Shown one piece after another: positions 10,484-19,673 of a stretch of 64,000 nt of DNA. The notes under the pieces were generated by a model. The model was not told where the DNA came from. It worked only from the letters and a program-made list of their open reading frames with translations, and made no database searches. Made by a program: the position numbers and the translations under genes. Source of the stretch: Spongiibacter sp. IMCC21906 (lineage in GTDB: Bacteria; Pseudomonadota; Gammaproteobacteria; Pseudomonadales; Spongiibacteraceae); the NCBI RefSeq assembly GCF_001010805.1, contig NZ_CP011477.1:2784501-2848500 (forward strand), read 5' to 3'. Within the stretch, counting starts at the first letter, position 1. Every line of letters begins with the position of its first letter.

Positions 10484-10954
10484 TTATTCCACCATGGTCA
10501 TAACAATCTGATTGCGTTCACGGAGATTCTGCCGGGAGGCGATTTGTTGAATTTCACGGCGCTCAACAAGACTAGCCAAGCTGATCCCACTTAAAAAACT
10601 GTGGATTTGATCACTGAGATCAGTCCACAAATGATGGGTCAAGCACACCTCGCCCTCTTGGCAATTTGCTTCGCCAGAGCAATTGGTGGCGTCCACATTC
10701 TCGTCCACCGCGTCGATAATATCGGCAACATAGGTATCTTGAGTGGACATAACCAAGCAATAACCGCCACCGGGGCCGCGAATACTTTTTACCAGGCCCC
10801 GTCGCCGCAATTTGGCAAACAACTGTTCAAGATAAGACAGCGAGATATGTTGGCGATCAGAAATAGCCGACAAGCTTACCGGGCCTTGGTCACTGTGCAG
10901 CACCAGATCCAGCATGGCGGTTACGGCATAACGGCCTTTGGTGGTTAATCGCAT
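10484..10954 (-). CDS. iscR: Fe-S sensing transcription regulator IscR
   Basis: IscR is an Rrf2-family regulator that binds a 2Fe-2S cluster and controls Fe-S assembly genes. The 156-residue product begins [17 protein letters not shown], with a winged helix ([27 protein letters not shown]). The cluster ligands Cys92, Cys98, Cys104 and His107 are at exactly the E. coli positions, so it should be a true IscR rather than a cluster-free paralogue. It lies directly before iscS. An IscR-type site is found before sufB (18183-18207), so it probably controls both. Confidence 0.95.
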   Translation of the reverse strand: MRLTTKGRYAVTAMLDLVLHSDQGPVSLSAISDRQHISLSYLEQLFAKLRRRGLVKSIRGPGGGYCLVMSTQDTYVADIIDAVDENVDATNCSGEANCQEGEVCLTHHLWTDLSDQIHSFLSGISLASLVERREIQQIASRQNLRERNQIVMTMVE

Positions 10955-11030
10955 AGTAGTAAGTACCTCGTTGCCGCTAGCAGACGGCCAGTCGATCGTA
11001 TGACGGTGTGCAACCCTGTCATAAGCCTAT

Positions 11031-11801
11031 TCAAGCCTCGGGTTCTTTCGTTGCTGCTGTTTTTGCTGCTTGTTCGCGGATCTGATATTGGGTAGACGTT
11101 AAAATGCCCCGTAAAATATTCACTTCCATCTCATCTGGACGCGCCCGAGTGTAAAGGCGCCGTAAACGGGTCATTAATTGTTTGGGAGCCTTGGGGTTCA
11201 AAAAACCCATTTCTAACAAAGTTTCTTCAAGGTGATCAAAATAACGCGCCAAGGCCTCCGGTGTTGCCGGAGGAAGATCCCACTCTGCCAGCGGGTCTGC
11301 ACTTAAGTCACCGCTTAAATGAGCCATCCGCAATTCATAGCAAAGCACCTGTACGGCCATGCCTAAATTTAGCGAGCTGTATTCTTCATTGGCGGGAATA
11401 TTCACGTGAAGATTACACTGCTGCAGTTCCTCGTTGGTTAAACCCCGGTCTTCGCGACCAAAGACCAACGCCACCTTGTGGCGACGGGTTTCAGCATAGG
11501 CTTGCTCAGCGCAGTGGCGAGGATCAAGCAATGGCCATGGAATAGTACGACCACGGGCGCTGGTCCCCACCACCAAGCCGCAATCGGCAATGGCTTCTTC
11601 CAGGGTGGCAAAAATCTGGGCAGCTTCCAAAATATCGTTGGCGCTAGCCGCTCGCCATGTGGCTTCGTCGTGGGGAAATTTACGCGGTTCAACCAAGGCC
11701 AAATCACTGATCCCCATGTTTTTCATGGCGCGCGCAACAGCGCCAATATTACCGGGATGAGAGGTATTAACCAGAACGATGCGAATACTGTCTAAAGACA
11801 T
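11031..11801 (-). CDS. trmJ: tRNA (cytidine/uridine-32-2'-O)-methyltransferase TrmJ
   Basis: TrmJ is a SPOUT-class methyltransferase that modifies position 32 of tRNAs. Family motifs are visible: IVLVNTSHPGNIGAVARAMKNMG at the N-terminus, ALVFGREDRGLTNEEL, and the knot segment NLGMAVQVLCYEL. The ATG at 11801 has GGAG 7 nt upstream; the frame above it has no better start. The product has 256 residues. Its RBS lies in the end of sufE, and iscR follows 76 nt later. trmJ next to iscR is also the order in Pseudomonas. Confidence 0.93.
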   Translation of the reverse strand: MSLDSIRIVLVNTSHPGNIGAVARAMKNMGISDLALVEPRKFPHDEATWRAASANDILEAAQIFATLEEAIADCGLVVGTSARGRTIPWPLLDPRHCAEQAYAETRRHKVALVFGREDRGLTNEELQQCNLHVNIPANEEYSSLNLGMAVQVLCYELRMAHLSGDLSADPLAEWDLPPATPEALARYFDHLEETLLEMGFLNPKAPKQLMTRLRRLYTRARPDEMEVNILRGILTSTQYQIREQAAKTAATKEPEA

Positions 11802-11805
11802 CTGT

Positions 11806-12240
11806 TTACTCCGAGGCGATATCGCGAATACGCTGAACCATCGCTCGCAGACCATTGCCCCGAGTTGGACTCAGGTGGCGCATCAAGTCTAGCTGTTCAA
11901 AATATTGTTCAATATCAAAGGCCAAAATATCGGCTGCGTTTTTATTGTTGTAGGCACTGAGAATCACTCCCAGCAAACCTTTAACGATAAAAGCATCACT
12001 GTCTGCCTGAAACTGAAAATGCTCCCCCGCCTGCGCGTGTTCCAACCACACTTGGCTTTGGCAACCCCGAATTAAGCGATCTTCGGTTTTAAGCTCATCA
12101 GACATAGCAGGCAGCTCTTTACCCAAGTCGATAATGTACTTGTAGCGATCTTCCCAGCTATCAAAAAAGCTTAGCGTATCGACGATATCAGTGGGGCCAA
12201 TACTGCGGCCAAAGGGGTTTTCACTCACAGAGGTATTCAT
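11806..12240 (-). CDS. sufE: SufE sulfur-transfer protein
   Basis: SufE accepts persulfide sulfur from SufS and passes it to SufBCD. The 144-residue product has the SufE/CsdE fold signatures YKYIIDLGKELP and the acceptor cysteine Cys60 in RGCQSQVWL. It lies downstream of sufS, sufA and sufT in the same run, which supports SufE rather than CsdE. The gap to trmJ is 4 nt. Confidence 0.93.
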   Translation of the reverse strand: MNTSVSENPFGRSIGPTDIVDTLSFFDSWEDRYKYIIDLGKELPAMSDELKTEDRLIRGCQSQVWLEHAQAGEHFQFQADSDAFIVKGLLGVILSAYNNKNAADILAFDIEQYFEQLDLMRHLSPTRGNGLRAMVQRIRDIASE

Positions 12241-12273
12241 AAATCTCGGTCTAAGCAGTTTAAAAAAGTGCGG

Positions 12274-12807
12274 TTAATAAAACATGCCGGTTTCAAGCTG
12301 GGCTTCTTCCGACATCATTTCTCGGCTCCAGGCCGGATCAAACACAAGCTCGACATCAACTCGATCAACATTGGGCACTTGGGCAACGCGGTATTCCACA
12401 TCTCCTACCAATACCGGTCCCATGCCGCAAGCCGGTGCCGTCAGGGTCATCTCAATGTCGACCCGTTTGTTGTCTTGATGAATTTCAACCTTATAAATCA
12501 GCCCCAAATTCACCAAATCCACCGGAATCTCAGGATCAAATACTGTCCTCAGCGCATCCCACACTTGCGATTCCAAAATGTCATCGCCGCCGGGATCATC
12601 AAATTCTAATAACTGCGGCTCAAAACCCAGCGCCGCCGCATCGGTTCCATCTACCCGGACCATATTACCGTTAAAGGTCACGGTGTAATTGCCGCCCAAT
12701 GCCTGAGTGATGGTGACAAAATTATCTTTCGGAATTGTGATCGGCGTGCCTACCGGAACAATACGGCCAGGACAATCGCTGACCGTAACCACCATTTTTT
12801 TTTCCAT
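12274..12807 (-). CDS. sufT: Fe-S cluster maturation protein SufT (MIP18/DUF59 family)
   Basis: SufT proteins carry a MIP18-type DUF59 domain and help Fe-S maturation, mostly as non-core factors for cluster transfer. The DUF59 domain is in the C-terminal half: VWDALRTVFDPEIPVDLVNL, then VTLTAPACGMGP with its conserved cysteine. The N-terminal half (about residues 1-80) is the extension typical of the longer SufT type. The product is 177 residues. It lies 33 nt before sufE and 16 nt after sufA in the suf run. Confidence 0.9.
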   Translation of the reverse strand: MEKKMVVTVSDCPGRIVPVGTPITIPKDNFVTITQALGGNYTVTFNGNMVRVDGTDAAALGFEPQLLEFDDPGGDDILESQVWDALRTVFDPEIPVDLVNLGLIYKVEIHQDNKRVDIEMTLTAPACGMGPVLVGDVEYRVAQVPNVDRVDVELVFDPAWSREMMSEEAQLETGMFY

Positions 12808-12823
12808 TTCTGCTCGCCCTGAC

Positions 12824-13177
12824 TCAGTTCACGCTGAAGCTTTCGCCGCAGCCGCATTCATCCGACACATTCGGATTGATAAATTTGAGTGTGCGGTTAA
12901 GACCTTCACTGGTGTAGTCAATTTGAGTGCCGCGCATCATTGTCAGTGCATTGGCGGCCACCAACAACTTAACTCCGTTATCCAAGGTTAAGACGACATC
13001 ACTGGCCTCACCCTGCTCAACAATATCGATAACGTATTTGTAGCCCGTACAACCACTCTCTTTTACTGACAAGCGTATAGACGCGTCTTCTGCTTTGCTT
13101 AGTTGTTTACGGAAATGCTCTTGGGCAGCCGCAGTAACAGTCAGTGCCTGCTCGGGTGTAAACGTTTCAACACTCAT
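12824..13177 (-). CDS. sufA: A-type Fe-S carrier protein SufA/IscA/ErpA
   Basis: A-type carriers bind iron or Fe-S clusters and deliver them to apoproteins. Three conserved cysteines are present: Cys43 (KESGCTGYKY) and Cys108/Cys110 (ECGCGESF). The length is 117 residues, and GGAG lies 7 nt before the ATG. Sequence alone does not separate SufA, IscA and ErpA; the symbol rests on the position between sufS and sufT. Confidence 0.85.
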   Translation of the reverse strand: MSVETFTPEQALTVTAAAQEHFRKQLSKAEDASIRLSVKESGCTGYKYVIDIVEQGEASDVVLTLDNGVKLLVAANALTMMRGTQIDYTSEGLNRTLKFINPNVSDECGCGESFSVN

Positions 13178-13275
13178 TTGCGTACTCCAATTTTCAACAA
13201 AACCTCGGGTTACATTGTGTGAATGTGAGAACCCGAACTTTCCAAAAATGCTTTATCCTCTTAGCTTAGAGGGCA

Positions 13276-14523
13276 TTACAACAAAAAGGTTTTGGCCTTT
13301 TCCAAACCGGCGAACAAGCGATCAACATCGTCAACATTGTTGTACAAGGCAAACGACGCCCGCGCCGTACCGGGAATGCCAAACTGCTTCATAATCGGTT
13401 GAGCACAGTGGTCGCCGGTACGAACAGCAATACCCTGCTGGTCCAGCAACATACCGATATCTGCCGGATGAGCACCCTCCAATAAAAAGGAAAATGCCCC
13501 AGCAATGTTTTGCGCACGGCCTACTCGTTGCATCCCTTCAAAATTTGCAGCTTTGTCGTGGGCGTAATGCATTAACGCGGCCTCGTGGGCAGCTAATGCC
13601 GAACGATCTATCGATTGTAAAAAATCCACTGCCGCACCCAAGCCGATCACACCGCCGATGTTGGGGGTACCTGCTTCAAACTTAAAGGGCAGCTCATTAA
13701 ACGTGGTGCCATCAAAGCTGACGGTTTTAATCATTTCACCGCCACCATGATATGGCGGCATTGTCTCCAGCAGAGACGCTTTACCGTAGAGCGCACCCGT
13801 TCCGGTGGGGCCATACATTTTGTGGCCGGAAAATGCATAAAAATCGCAATCCAATGCCTGCACGTCCACAGCAAAATGCGGTACACCCTGGGCGCCATCA
13901 ATCAATATTTTGGCACCCGCCTGATGGGCTAAAGCAATTATCTCTGCGATGGGATTGACTGTACCCAGCGCATTAGAAACATGACCGACTGCTACAATTT
14001 TTACTCGCTCGTCCAGCAATTGTTGGTAAGCAGACATATCCAGCTCACCGTCACTGGAAACCGGAATCGGCACAACCTCAGCACCGCAGCTTTGCGCAAC
14101 CAACTGCCAAGGTACAATATTAGAATGGTGCTCCATTGCCGACACCAACACCCGATCACCGGCTTTAAGCACGCTTTTGCCATAACTATTGGCAACCAAG
14201 TTAATAGCTTCGGTAGTGCCTCGAGTCCAGATGATTTCGGTAGTAGAAGCAGCATTTATCAGCCCCACCACTTTTTTCCGGGCCTCTTCAAAAGCCACTG
14301 TCGCTCTATCACTTAAAGCATGGGCGCCGCGATGCACATTTGAATTATCCCGCTGGTAAAAGTGGGATACCGCATCGATTACCGACTGGGGCTTATGGGT
14401 TGTAGCCGCGTTATCCAAATACACCAACGGCTGGCCATTGACCTTTTGCGCCAATGCGGGAAACGCAGCCCGCAACGCTTCGACATCAAAAGTTTGCGCG
14501 TTCGTCGCCGCTGACAAGGTCAT
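13276..14523 (-). CDS. sufS: Cysteine desulfurase SufS
   Basis: SufS is the group II cysteine desulfurase that works with SufE to feed sulfur to SufBCD. The PLP lysine is Lys235 (FSGHKMYGPTG) and the catalytic cysteine is Cys373 in AVRTGDHCAQP, the short-loop motif of group II enzymes. The length is 415 residues. The ATG overlaps the sufD stop by 4 nt (ATGA). A 98-nt gap separates it from sufA and holds only a weak 5-bp hairpin (cctct/agagg). Confidence 0.97.
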   Translation of the reverse strand: MTLSAATNAQTFDVEALRAAFPALAQKVNGQPLVYLDNAATTHKPQSVIDAVSHFYQRDNSNVHRGAHALSDRATVAFEEARKKVVGLINAASTTEIIWTRGTTEAINLVANSYGKSVLKAGDRVLVSAMEHHSNIVPWQLVAQSCGAEVVPIPVSSDGELDMSAYQQLLDERVKIVAVGHVSNALGTVNPIAEIIALAHQAGAKILIDGAQGVPHFAVDVQALDCDFYAFSGHKMYGPTGTGALYGKASLLETMPPYHGGGEMIKTVSFDGTTFNELPFKFEAGTPNIGGVIGLGAAVDFLQSIDRSALAAHEAALMHYAHDKAANFEGMQRVGRAQNIAGAFSFLLEGAHPADIGMLLDQQGIAVRTGDHCAQPIMKQFGIPGTARASFALYNNVDDVDRLFAGLEKAKTFLL

Positions 14524-15827
14524 GCCGCACTCCGCTGACGAGAAAATTTACGCACAAACAACTCAGACACCAATGGGGTCAAGTAATCCCGCACAGGCAC
14601 ATGGGGTAATTGCTCTAATAGCTCATTGATAAAACCAAAGCTCAACATCATTTCTGCTTGAGCTTTGTCCATACCCCTGCTCTGCAAATAATAGAGTGCC
14701 TTCTCTTCTAACTGAGCCACCGTAGCACCGTGGCTGCACTTAACATCGTCAGCATAAATCTCTAACTCGGGCTTGGTATCAACTTCGGCATTAAGGCTAG
14801 TCAGCAAGTTTTTGTTGCTTAAATCAGCCTGGGTTTTTTGGGCATCCGGATGAATATGGATACGACCATTAAAAACCGCCTTGCCATGATCACTAATAAT
14901 GCCGCGAAACACCTCACTCGTTGTGCAATGTGGTGCAATATGCTCAATGCAGGTGTGGTAATCCACCACGTGTTTGTGGCTGGGCAAATAAATACCGTTC
15001 AGGCCACAATGCGCGCCTTCGCCGCGGTGGTTTACCACCACATCGGTACGCTGCAAGATGGCACCCAAACTGGCCATAAAGCTGTTTAATACGGCATCGC
15101 GCTCTAAATTAACATGCACACCACCAATATGAAGCGTGTTCTCTTCTTCAAGATGCAGGTGATAATGGGTGAGCTTTGAATTGGCATCTAGCTGCAATTC
15201 TGTCACCGCATTGCTAAAGCAGTTTTGGGCCTCATCAGTGCTGCTAAAATGCTCAACCACCGTCGCCTCGGCACCGGTTTCTACGTGCACCAGCAGCCGT
15301 TGATTAACCACAAAATTTTCCGCCTCTGTCGCGGTAATATGGTGAACATAAATAGGCGTTTTAACTTGCGTGTTTTTAGCGACCCGCAGGTAAACTCCTT
15401 CATTCAGCCAGCTGTCATTCAGCGCCGCAAATAAGTGCTTTTCACTGTCTGCAATATTGCCTAAATGCGTCTGAATTGCTTGCTGCTGAGCGTCGTTGGC
15501 TTCCGAAAATCGCACGCATTCCACGCCATCAGGCAATTTCTCACAGGATAAAGACGAAGAGAAAACGCCGTTTACAAACACGATACCGCAGGCTTCAAGC
15601 CCTTTAATGGCATCCACTTGTTCAGACAGCTCTGCCCCTTGGCTTTGGGGCCACCGCAAATAACTACCGTCTGCCAAGGATTGCAGGCTGGTGTATTTCC
15701 AACTTTCGGTCTTGCGGGTCGGGAAGTTTGTCACTTTCCAACGCTCGCGGCCGCGCTGATTAAACTCAGACAACCACGGCAAAGCGGTGGATTGTAATTC
15801 AGCGGCTTGTTGAGTAAACGCTGCCAT
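14520..15827 (-). CDS. sufD: Fe-S scaffold complex protein SufD
   Basis: SufD is part of the SufBC2D scaffold that builds Fe-S clusters. The 435-residue product starts with a helical N-terminal region (NFPTRKTESWKYTSLQSL) and continues in the right-handed beta-helix core shared with SufB (for example NGIYLPSHKHVVDYHT, KAVFNGRIHIHPDAQKTQAD, EIYADDVKCSHGATVAQLEE). The start overlaps the sufC stop by 1 nt (TAATG) and the stop overlaps sufS, so the genes are translationally coupled. Confidence 0.96.
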   Translation of the reverse strand: MAAFTQQAAELQSTALPWLSEFNQRGRERWKVTNFPTRKTESWKYTSLQSLADGSYLRWPQSQGAELSEQVDAIKGLEACGIVFVNGVFSSSLSCEKLPDGVECVRFSEANDAQQQAIQTHLGNIADSEKHLFAALNDSWLNEGVYLRVAKNTQVKTPIYVHHITATEAENFVVNQRLLVHVETGAEATVVEHFSSTDEAQNCFSNAVTELQLDANSKLTHYHLHLEEENTLHIGGVHVNLERDAVLNSFMASLGAILQRTDVVVNHRGEGAHCGLNGIYLPSHKHVVDYHTCIEHIAPHCTTSEVFRGIISDHGKAVFNGRIHIHPDAQKTQADLSNKNLLTSLNAEVDTKPELEIYADDVKCSHGATVAQLEEKALYYLQSRGMDKAQAEMMLSFGFINELLEQLPHVPVRDYLTPLVSELFVRKFSRQRSAA

Positions 15828-16576
15828 TAGGCCACCTCTTTGGTAATCCAGCCGTAGCCTTTTTCTTCCAGCTCCAGCGCCAGAGAACTATCACCAGATT
15901 TAATAATGCGGCCACCCGATAAAACATGAACAAAATCGGGCTTGATATAACTGAGCAGCCGCTGGTAATGCGTTACCATAATGAAAGAGCGATCTGCAGC
16001 ACGCATAGCATTAACACCATCGGCTACAACTTGCAGGGCGTCGATATCCAAGCCAGAGTCAGTCTCATCAAGAATGCAGAGCTTGGGCTCAAGCAACATC
16101 ATTTGCATTAACTCGTTGCGCTTCTTCTCGCCACCAGAAAAGCCTTCGTTAACACCGCGCTTAAGAAACTGGTCGTCCAGGTTAACGGCTTTGCATTTTT
16201 CTCGAGCCAACTTCATAAACTGGATTGCGTCCATTGCCTCTTGTCCACGATGCTCACGCACCGAGTCCACCGCCGTTTTCAAAAACTCCATATTGCTCAC
16301 GCCAGGAATTTCCAGCGGATACTGAAAGGCGAGAAACAAGCCTTCACGGGCCCGAATTTCAGTGTCCATTTCCAGCAAATCTTTGCCGTCAAAAGTGACG
16401 CTACCGCTGGTAGCCTGGTAGTTTTCCCGGCCAGCTAGCACATGACCCAAAGTACTCTTACCAGAACCATTCGGTCCCATAATGGCGTGAATTTCCCCTG
16501 GCTTAACATCCAGACTGAGGCCCTTCAGAATTTCTTTCTCGCCCACGTTTGCACGCAGATCTTTAATAGACAACAT
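15827..16576 (-). CDS. sufC: Fe-S assembly ATPase SufC
   Basis: SufC is the soluble ABC-type ATPase of the SufBC2D complex. Walker A (GPNGSGKST), the ABC signature region (GFSGGEKKRNE) and Walker B (LCILDETDSGLD) are intact, with the D-loop following and a H-loop His in VTHYQRLL. The length is 249 residues, and GGAGAG lies 7 nt before the ATG. It is 35 nt after sufB. Confidence 0.97.
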   Translation of the reverse strand: MLSIKDLRANVGEKEILKGLSLDVKPGEIHAIMGPNGSGKSTLGHVLAGRENYQATSGSVTFDGKDLLEMDTEIRAREGLFLAFQYPLEIPGVSNMEFLKTAVDSVREHRGQEAMDAIQFMKLAREKCKAVNLDDQFLKRGVNEGFSGGEKKRNELMQMMLLEPKLCILDETDSGLDIDALQVVADGVNAMRAADRSFIMVTHYQRLLSYIKPDFVHVLSGGRIIKSGDSSLALELEEKGYGWITKEVA

Positions 16577-16611
16577 GAAACTTCTCTCCGAAATGAGGTA
16601 GCGTGTGGCGT

Positions 16612-18060
16612 TTAGCCCACCGCCCCTTCTAAACTGACTTCAAGCAATTTGCCGGCTTCTACCGCAAACTCCATGGGAAGCTCTTTAAAGACTTCTTTGC
16701 AGAACCCGTTGACGATAAGCGACACCGCTTTTTCTGGGTCGAGGCCACGCTGACGGCAAAGATAGAGCTGGTCATCACTGACCTTTGAGGTGGTCGCCTC
16801 ATGCTCAATTACCGCACTGGGGTTGCGACTTTCTATATACGGGAAAGTGTGTGCCCCACAGCGGTCACCAATCAGCAGTGAATCGCACTGGGTATAGTTG
16901 CGCGCCCCCTCGGCACGCTGGCTCATACGCACCAGTCCCCGGTAGGCATTTTCACTGCGACCCGCCGATATCCCCTTGGAGATAATAGTCGAGCGCGTGT
17001 TTTTGCCCATGTGAATCATTTTGGTACCGGTATCGGCTTGCTGGAAATTATTGGTCAGCGCCACCGAGTAAAACTCGCCGACACTGTTATCGCCCCGCAG
17101 CACAACACTGGGGTATTTCCACGTTACCGCAGAGCCTGTTTCAACCTGGGTCCAGGAGATTTTGGCATTGTCGTGGCAAACACCACGCTTGGTAACAAAG
17201 TTGTAAATGCCGCCCTTGCCTTCTTTGTCGCCGGGGTACCAGTTTTGCACCGTGGCGTACTTAATTTGAGCATCACCAAGGGCAACCAATTCCACCACCG
17301 CAGCATGGAGCTGGTTTTCATCCCGCATCGGTGCCGTACAACCTTCCAGATAGCTCACATAGCTGCCCTCATCGGCAACAATCAGCGTGCGCTCAAACTG
17401 ACCGGTTTTGGCTTCGTTAATACGGAAATACGTCGACAGCTCCATGGGACAACGCACACCCTTAGGGATATACACGAAGGAACCATCGCTAAACACGGCG
17501 CTGTTCAGGGCCGCAAAGTAGTTATCTTTGCGGGGCACAACGCTTCCCAAATACTTTTTTATCAATTCGGGATAGTCGTGGACAGCTTCAGAAATGGAGC
17601 AAAAGATGACCCCAGCCTCTTTCAGTTTTGCACGATACGTCGTGCCCACCGATACCGAGTCAAATACCGCATCAACCGCTACCCCCGCCAGCATTTCCTG
17701 CTCATGCAGGGGAATACCCAGTTTCTCGTAGGTGCGTAACAGCTCTGGGTCAACCTCATCCAAGCTCTTGGGCTTGTCAGCCATACTTTTAGGTGCTGAA
17801 AAGTACGACAGCGCCTGCAAATCTATCGGCGGATACTTAACATGGGCCCAGCCAGGTTCTTGCATGTTCTGCCAACCCCGATAGGCATCTAAGCGCCATT
17901 CCAGCATCCATTCGGGCTCACCTTTTTTGGCAGAAATGAAGCGAATAACATCTTCATTCAGCCCAGGCGGCAGAGTATCCGACTCAATATCGGTATAAAA
18001 ACCGGCTTCATAGTCGTTTTTCAGCAGCGTATCAATTTGCGCCTGTTCACTTTGTGACAT
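16612..18060 (-). CDS. sufB: Fe-S scaffold protein SufB
   Basis: SufB is the core scaffold on which Suf clusters are built. The 482-residue product has the SufB N-terminal region ([36 protein letters not shown]) and beta-helix repeats through [13 protein letters not shown], and the C-terminal [20 protein letters not shown]. It is the first gene of the suf run. A 268-nt upstream region holds an IscR-like operator and candidate promoters. The Shine-Dalgarno is weak (GAG). Confidence 0.97.
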   Translation of the reverse strand: MSQSEQAQIDTLLKNDYEAGFYTDIESDTLPPGLNEDVIRFISAKKGEPEWMLEWRLDAYRGWQNMQEPGWAHVKYPPIDLQALSYFSAPKSMADKPKSLDEVDPELLRTYEKLGIPLHEQEMLAGVAVDAVFDSVSVGTTYRAKLKEAGVIFCSISEAVHDYPELIKKYLGSVVPRKDNYFAALNSAVFSDGSFVYIPKGVRCPMELSTYFRINEAKTGQFERTLIVADEGSYVSYLEGCTAPMRDENQLHAAVVELVALGDAQIKYATVQNWYPGDKEGKGGIYNFVTKRGVCHDNAKISWTQVETGSAVTWKYPSVVLRGDNSVGEFYSVALTNNFQQADTGTKMIHMGKNTRSTIISKGISAGRSENAYRGLVRMSQRAEGARNYTQCDSLLIGDRCGAHTFPYIESRNPSAVIEHEATTSKVSDDQLYLCRQRGLDPEKAVSLIVNGFCKEVFKELPMEFAVEAGKLLEVSLEGAVG

Positions 18061-18141
18061 GGTTATGGACTCAAAAATCTATGAATTTCAATCTGCTAGC
18101 AATATGTCGACCATCACTAGCGCGGCGATTGTCACCAGACA

Positions 18142-18160
18142 GGGCCGAGTGTCGCGGCCC
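18142..18160 (-). promoter_or_regulatory. Hairpin in the sufB 5' leader
   Basis: GGGCCG (18142-18147) and CGGCCC (18155-18160) form a 6-bp GC stem with a 7-nt loop. If transcription starts from the CACAAT -10 box at 18180-18175, the hairpin falls about 8-26 nt into the message, where it could protect the 5' end or affect translation. No U-run follows. The function is inferred. Confidence 0.35.
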
Positions 18161-18174
18161 AAACATGAGCTTAC

Positions 18175-18203
18175 ATTGTGACAAACCTTAGTAAATTACT
18201 CAA
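18175..18203 (-). promoter_or_regulatory. Candidate suf promoter
   Basis: On the minus strand, -35 TTGAGT (18203-18198) and -10 CACAAT (18180-18175) are separated by exactly 17 nt. The -35 lies inside the IscR-like site at 18183-18207, so IscR bound there would compete with RNA polymerase. The expected start site is near 18168, giving a leader of about 108 nt before sufB. Confidence 0.5.
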
Positions 18204-18207
18204 CTAT
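18183..18207 (-). promoter_or_regulatory. IscR type-1-like operator before sufB
   Basis: The 25-bp minus-strand site starts ATAGTTGAGTAATTTACT and ends AAGGTTT. It resembles type-1 IscR sites, for which I recall the consensus ATASYYGACTRWWWYAGTCRRSTAT, in about 21 of 25 positions. The core AGTAA-T-TTACT is a perfect inverted repeat, and two of the mismatches (C to G, G to C) are symmetric, keeping the dyad. The cluster-binding IscR is encoded in the same run, so feedback control of suf by IscR is the likely meaning. Confidence 0.6.
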
Positions 18208-18226
18208 TACTCCAATCTCGGGCTGC

Positions 18227-18232
18227 ATTATA
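18227..18232 (-). promoter_or_regulatory. Second -10-like box upstream of suf
   Basis: A perfect TATAAT (minus strand, 18232-18227) sits inside the palindrome GCTGC-TATAAT-GCAGC (18222-18237). No good -35 is found at 16-18 nt. Transcripts from here would run through the IscR-like site. Confidence 0.4.
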
Positions 18233-18328
18233 GCAGCTGACCCGCCGCAAGGCTCCCAGAAGCCGCCATCAACGGACTCTACAGGCATTTAAAACAAAAA
18301 TTGGAGCAGTGTTAGTCCCACAATTGTA

Positions 18329-19642
18329 TTAATGACGATGCCAAACGACGGTCAAACCCTGCTTCGGGTCTGCCACATAAAACGGCTGACAAACGGCCAA
18401 ATCAGCCACTGCCGCCAGCTCGCCATCACAGTAGATAAGCGGCACATTTTCTCGCAGCCACGGGGGGACCCCCCAATCTTGCAGTAATTTTTTAAGCTTG
18501 TGGCGCCCATTACGACCCGGAAGCTGACAACGTTCACCACCTTGCCGGAAACTTACTTCAAGCTGACCCTGGGGACGAAAATGCCCTTCACGCCTAAGCA
18601 GCAAACTTCCCCCAGCTGGCAAGCTAAGCTTGTCATTCAGGGACCATGGCAGCAATTGTGGCTCCACAACACCAGCGGTCATCGGCAAGCAAAACAAGCA
18701 CTGCTGAAACCGTAAAAACCGATGCCCGGCTATTTGCATCTCCGGCTGGGCATCAGGCTCTGAGGCCAGCATTTGCTGACAGAGCTGTTCCAGCTGCGCC
18801 ACTTGCAAATTGACACCGGCAAATTGCAAAGCAAATTGCCGCAACAGCGCCCGCTGACGTTGTGACGAATAGCCCGCCAAACCGCGCAAATCCAGCCCCC
18901 CTTCGCGGTTCAACAAAGCTGCCAGGTCTTCGCTCAGGTATTCACTTAATAGCTGGGCCGCATCGCGCTGCAAACCCATTACTCTTGATAATCGCCCAGC
19001 GTAATCCGGCCAATATTCGGCCAGCACAGGCATCAGCTTATGGCGAAGAAAATTACGAGTGAAGCGAACATCATCGTTGCTCGGGTCTTCCTGCCACTCT
19101 AATCCCGCGTGATGTGCGTAGTCTTTGAGTTGCTGACGGCGCTGAGTTAACAAAGGCCGCAGCAACTGCCCCCGACCTAAATCTCGAAATGGCGGCATGC
19201 CCGACAAGCCCATAGGACCGCTGCCACGAAGAAGTCGAATAAAAAAAGTCTCTACTTGATCGTCTTGATGGTGGCCTAGCAACAACAGCTCATTGCTCTC
19301 GACTAAGGCTTCAAAAGCCTGATAGCGGGCTTCTCTGGCCATCTTTTCAAGACCTTGCCGGCTACCGCTGATGGATACCGATACCGTGTCGCAGGGAATA
19401 TTAAGCGTCTGACAAAAATCCACACAAGCTTGCTGCCAACTATCTGCTTGAGACTGCAAGCCATGATTAATATGCACTGCCCGTAACTCCGGGCGCTGAG
19501 TTTGGGGCCACAGGGCAAGACATGCGGCTGTGGCATGAAGCAAAACCGTCGAATCCACCCCACCACTGAAGGCCACCCAGAAACGCGAACGGCCCATAAA
19601 GGGCCGCAGCTGTCGGTCAAGCTCTGATTGCAACTGGTCCAT
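18329..19642 (-). CDS. tilS: tRNA(Ile)-lysidine synthase TilS
   Basis: TilS converts C34 of tRNA-Ile(CAU) to lysidine so that it reads AUA codons. The N-type ATP pyrophosphatase PP-loop SGGVDS is at residues 26-31, followed by HINHGLQ, GHHQDDQVETFFIRLLRGSG and FTRNFLRH. The C-terminal substrate-binding domains include RQGGERCQLPGRNGRHKLKKL. The length is 437 residues. It is 31 nt after accA, the Pseudomonas order. Confidence 0.96.
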   Translation of the reverse strand: MDQLQSELDRQLRPFMGRSRFWVAFSGGVDSTVLLHATAACLALWPQTQRPELRAVHINHGLQSQADSWQQACVDFCQTLNIPCDTVSVSISGSRQGLEKMAREARYQAFEALVESNELLLLGHHQDDQVETFFIRLLRGSGPMGLSGMPPFRDLGRGQLLRPLLTQRRQQLKDYAHHAGLEWQEDPSNDDVRFTRNFLRHKLMPVLAEYWPDYAGRLSRVMGLQRDAAQLLSEYLSEDLAALLNREGGLDLRGLAGYSSQRQRALLRQFALQFAGVNLQVAQLEQLCQQMLASEPDAQPEMQIAGHRFLRFQQCLFCLPMTAGVVEPQLLPWSLNDKLSLPAGGSLLLRREGHFRPQGQLEVSFRQGGERCQLPGRNGRHKLKKLLQDWGVPPWLRENVPLIYCDGELAAVADLAVCQPFYVADPKQGLTVVWHRH

Positions 19643-19673
19643 TACCGGTTCCAGAGTGCGCTGTCGCGCTTAA

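Noticed and set aside
10955-11030. Promoter for iscR
   Set aside because: In the 76-nt gap after trmJ I see no -10/-35 pair and no clear IscR site, so iscR may be read from upstream genes.
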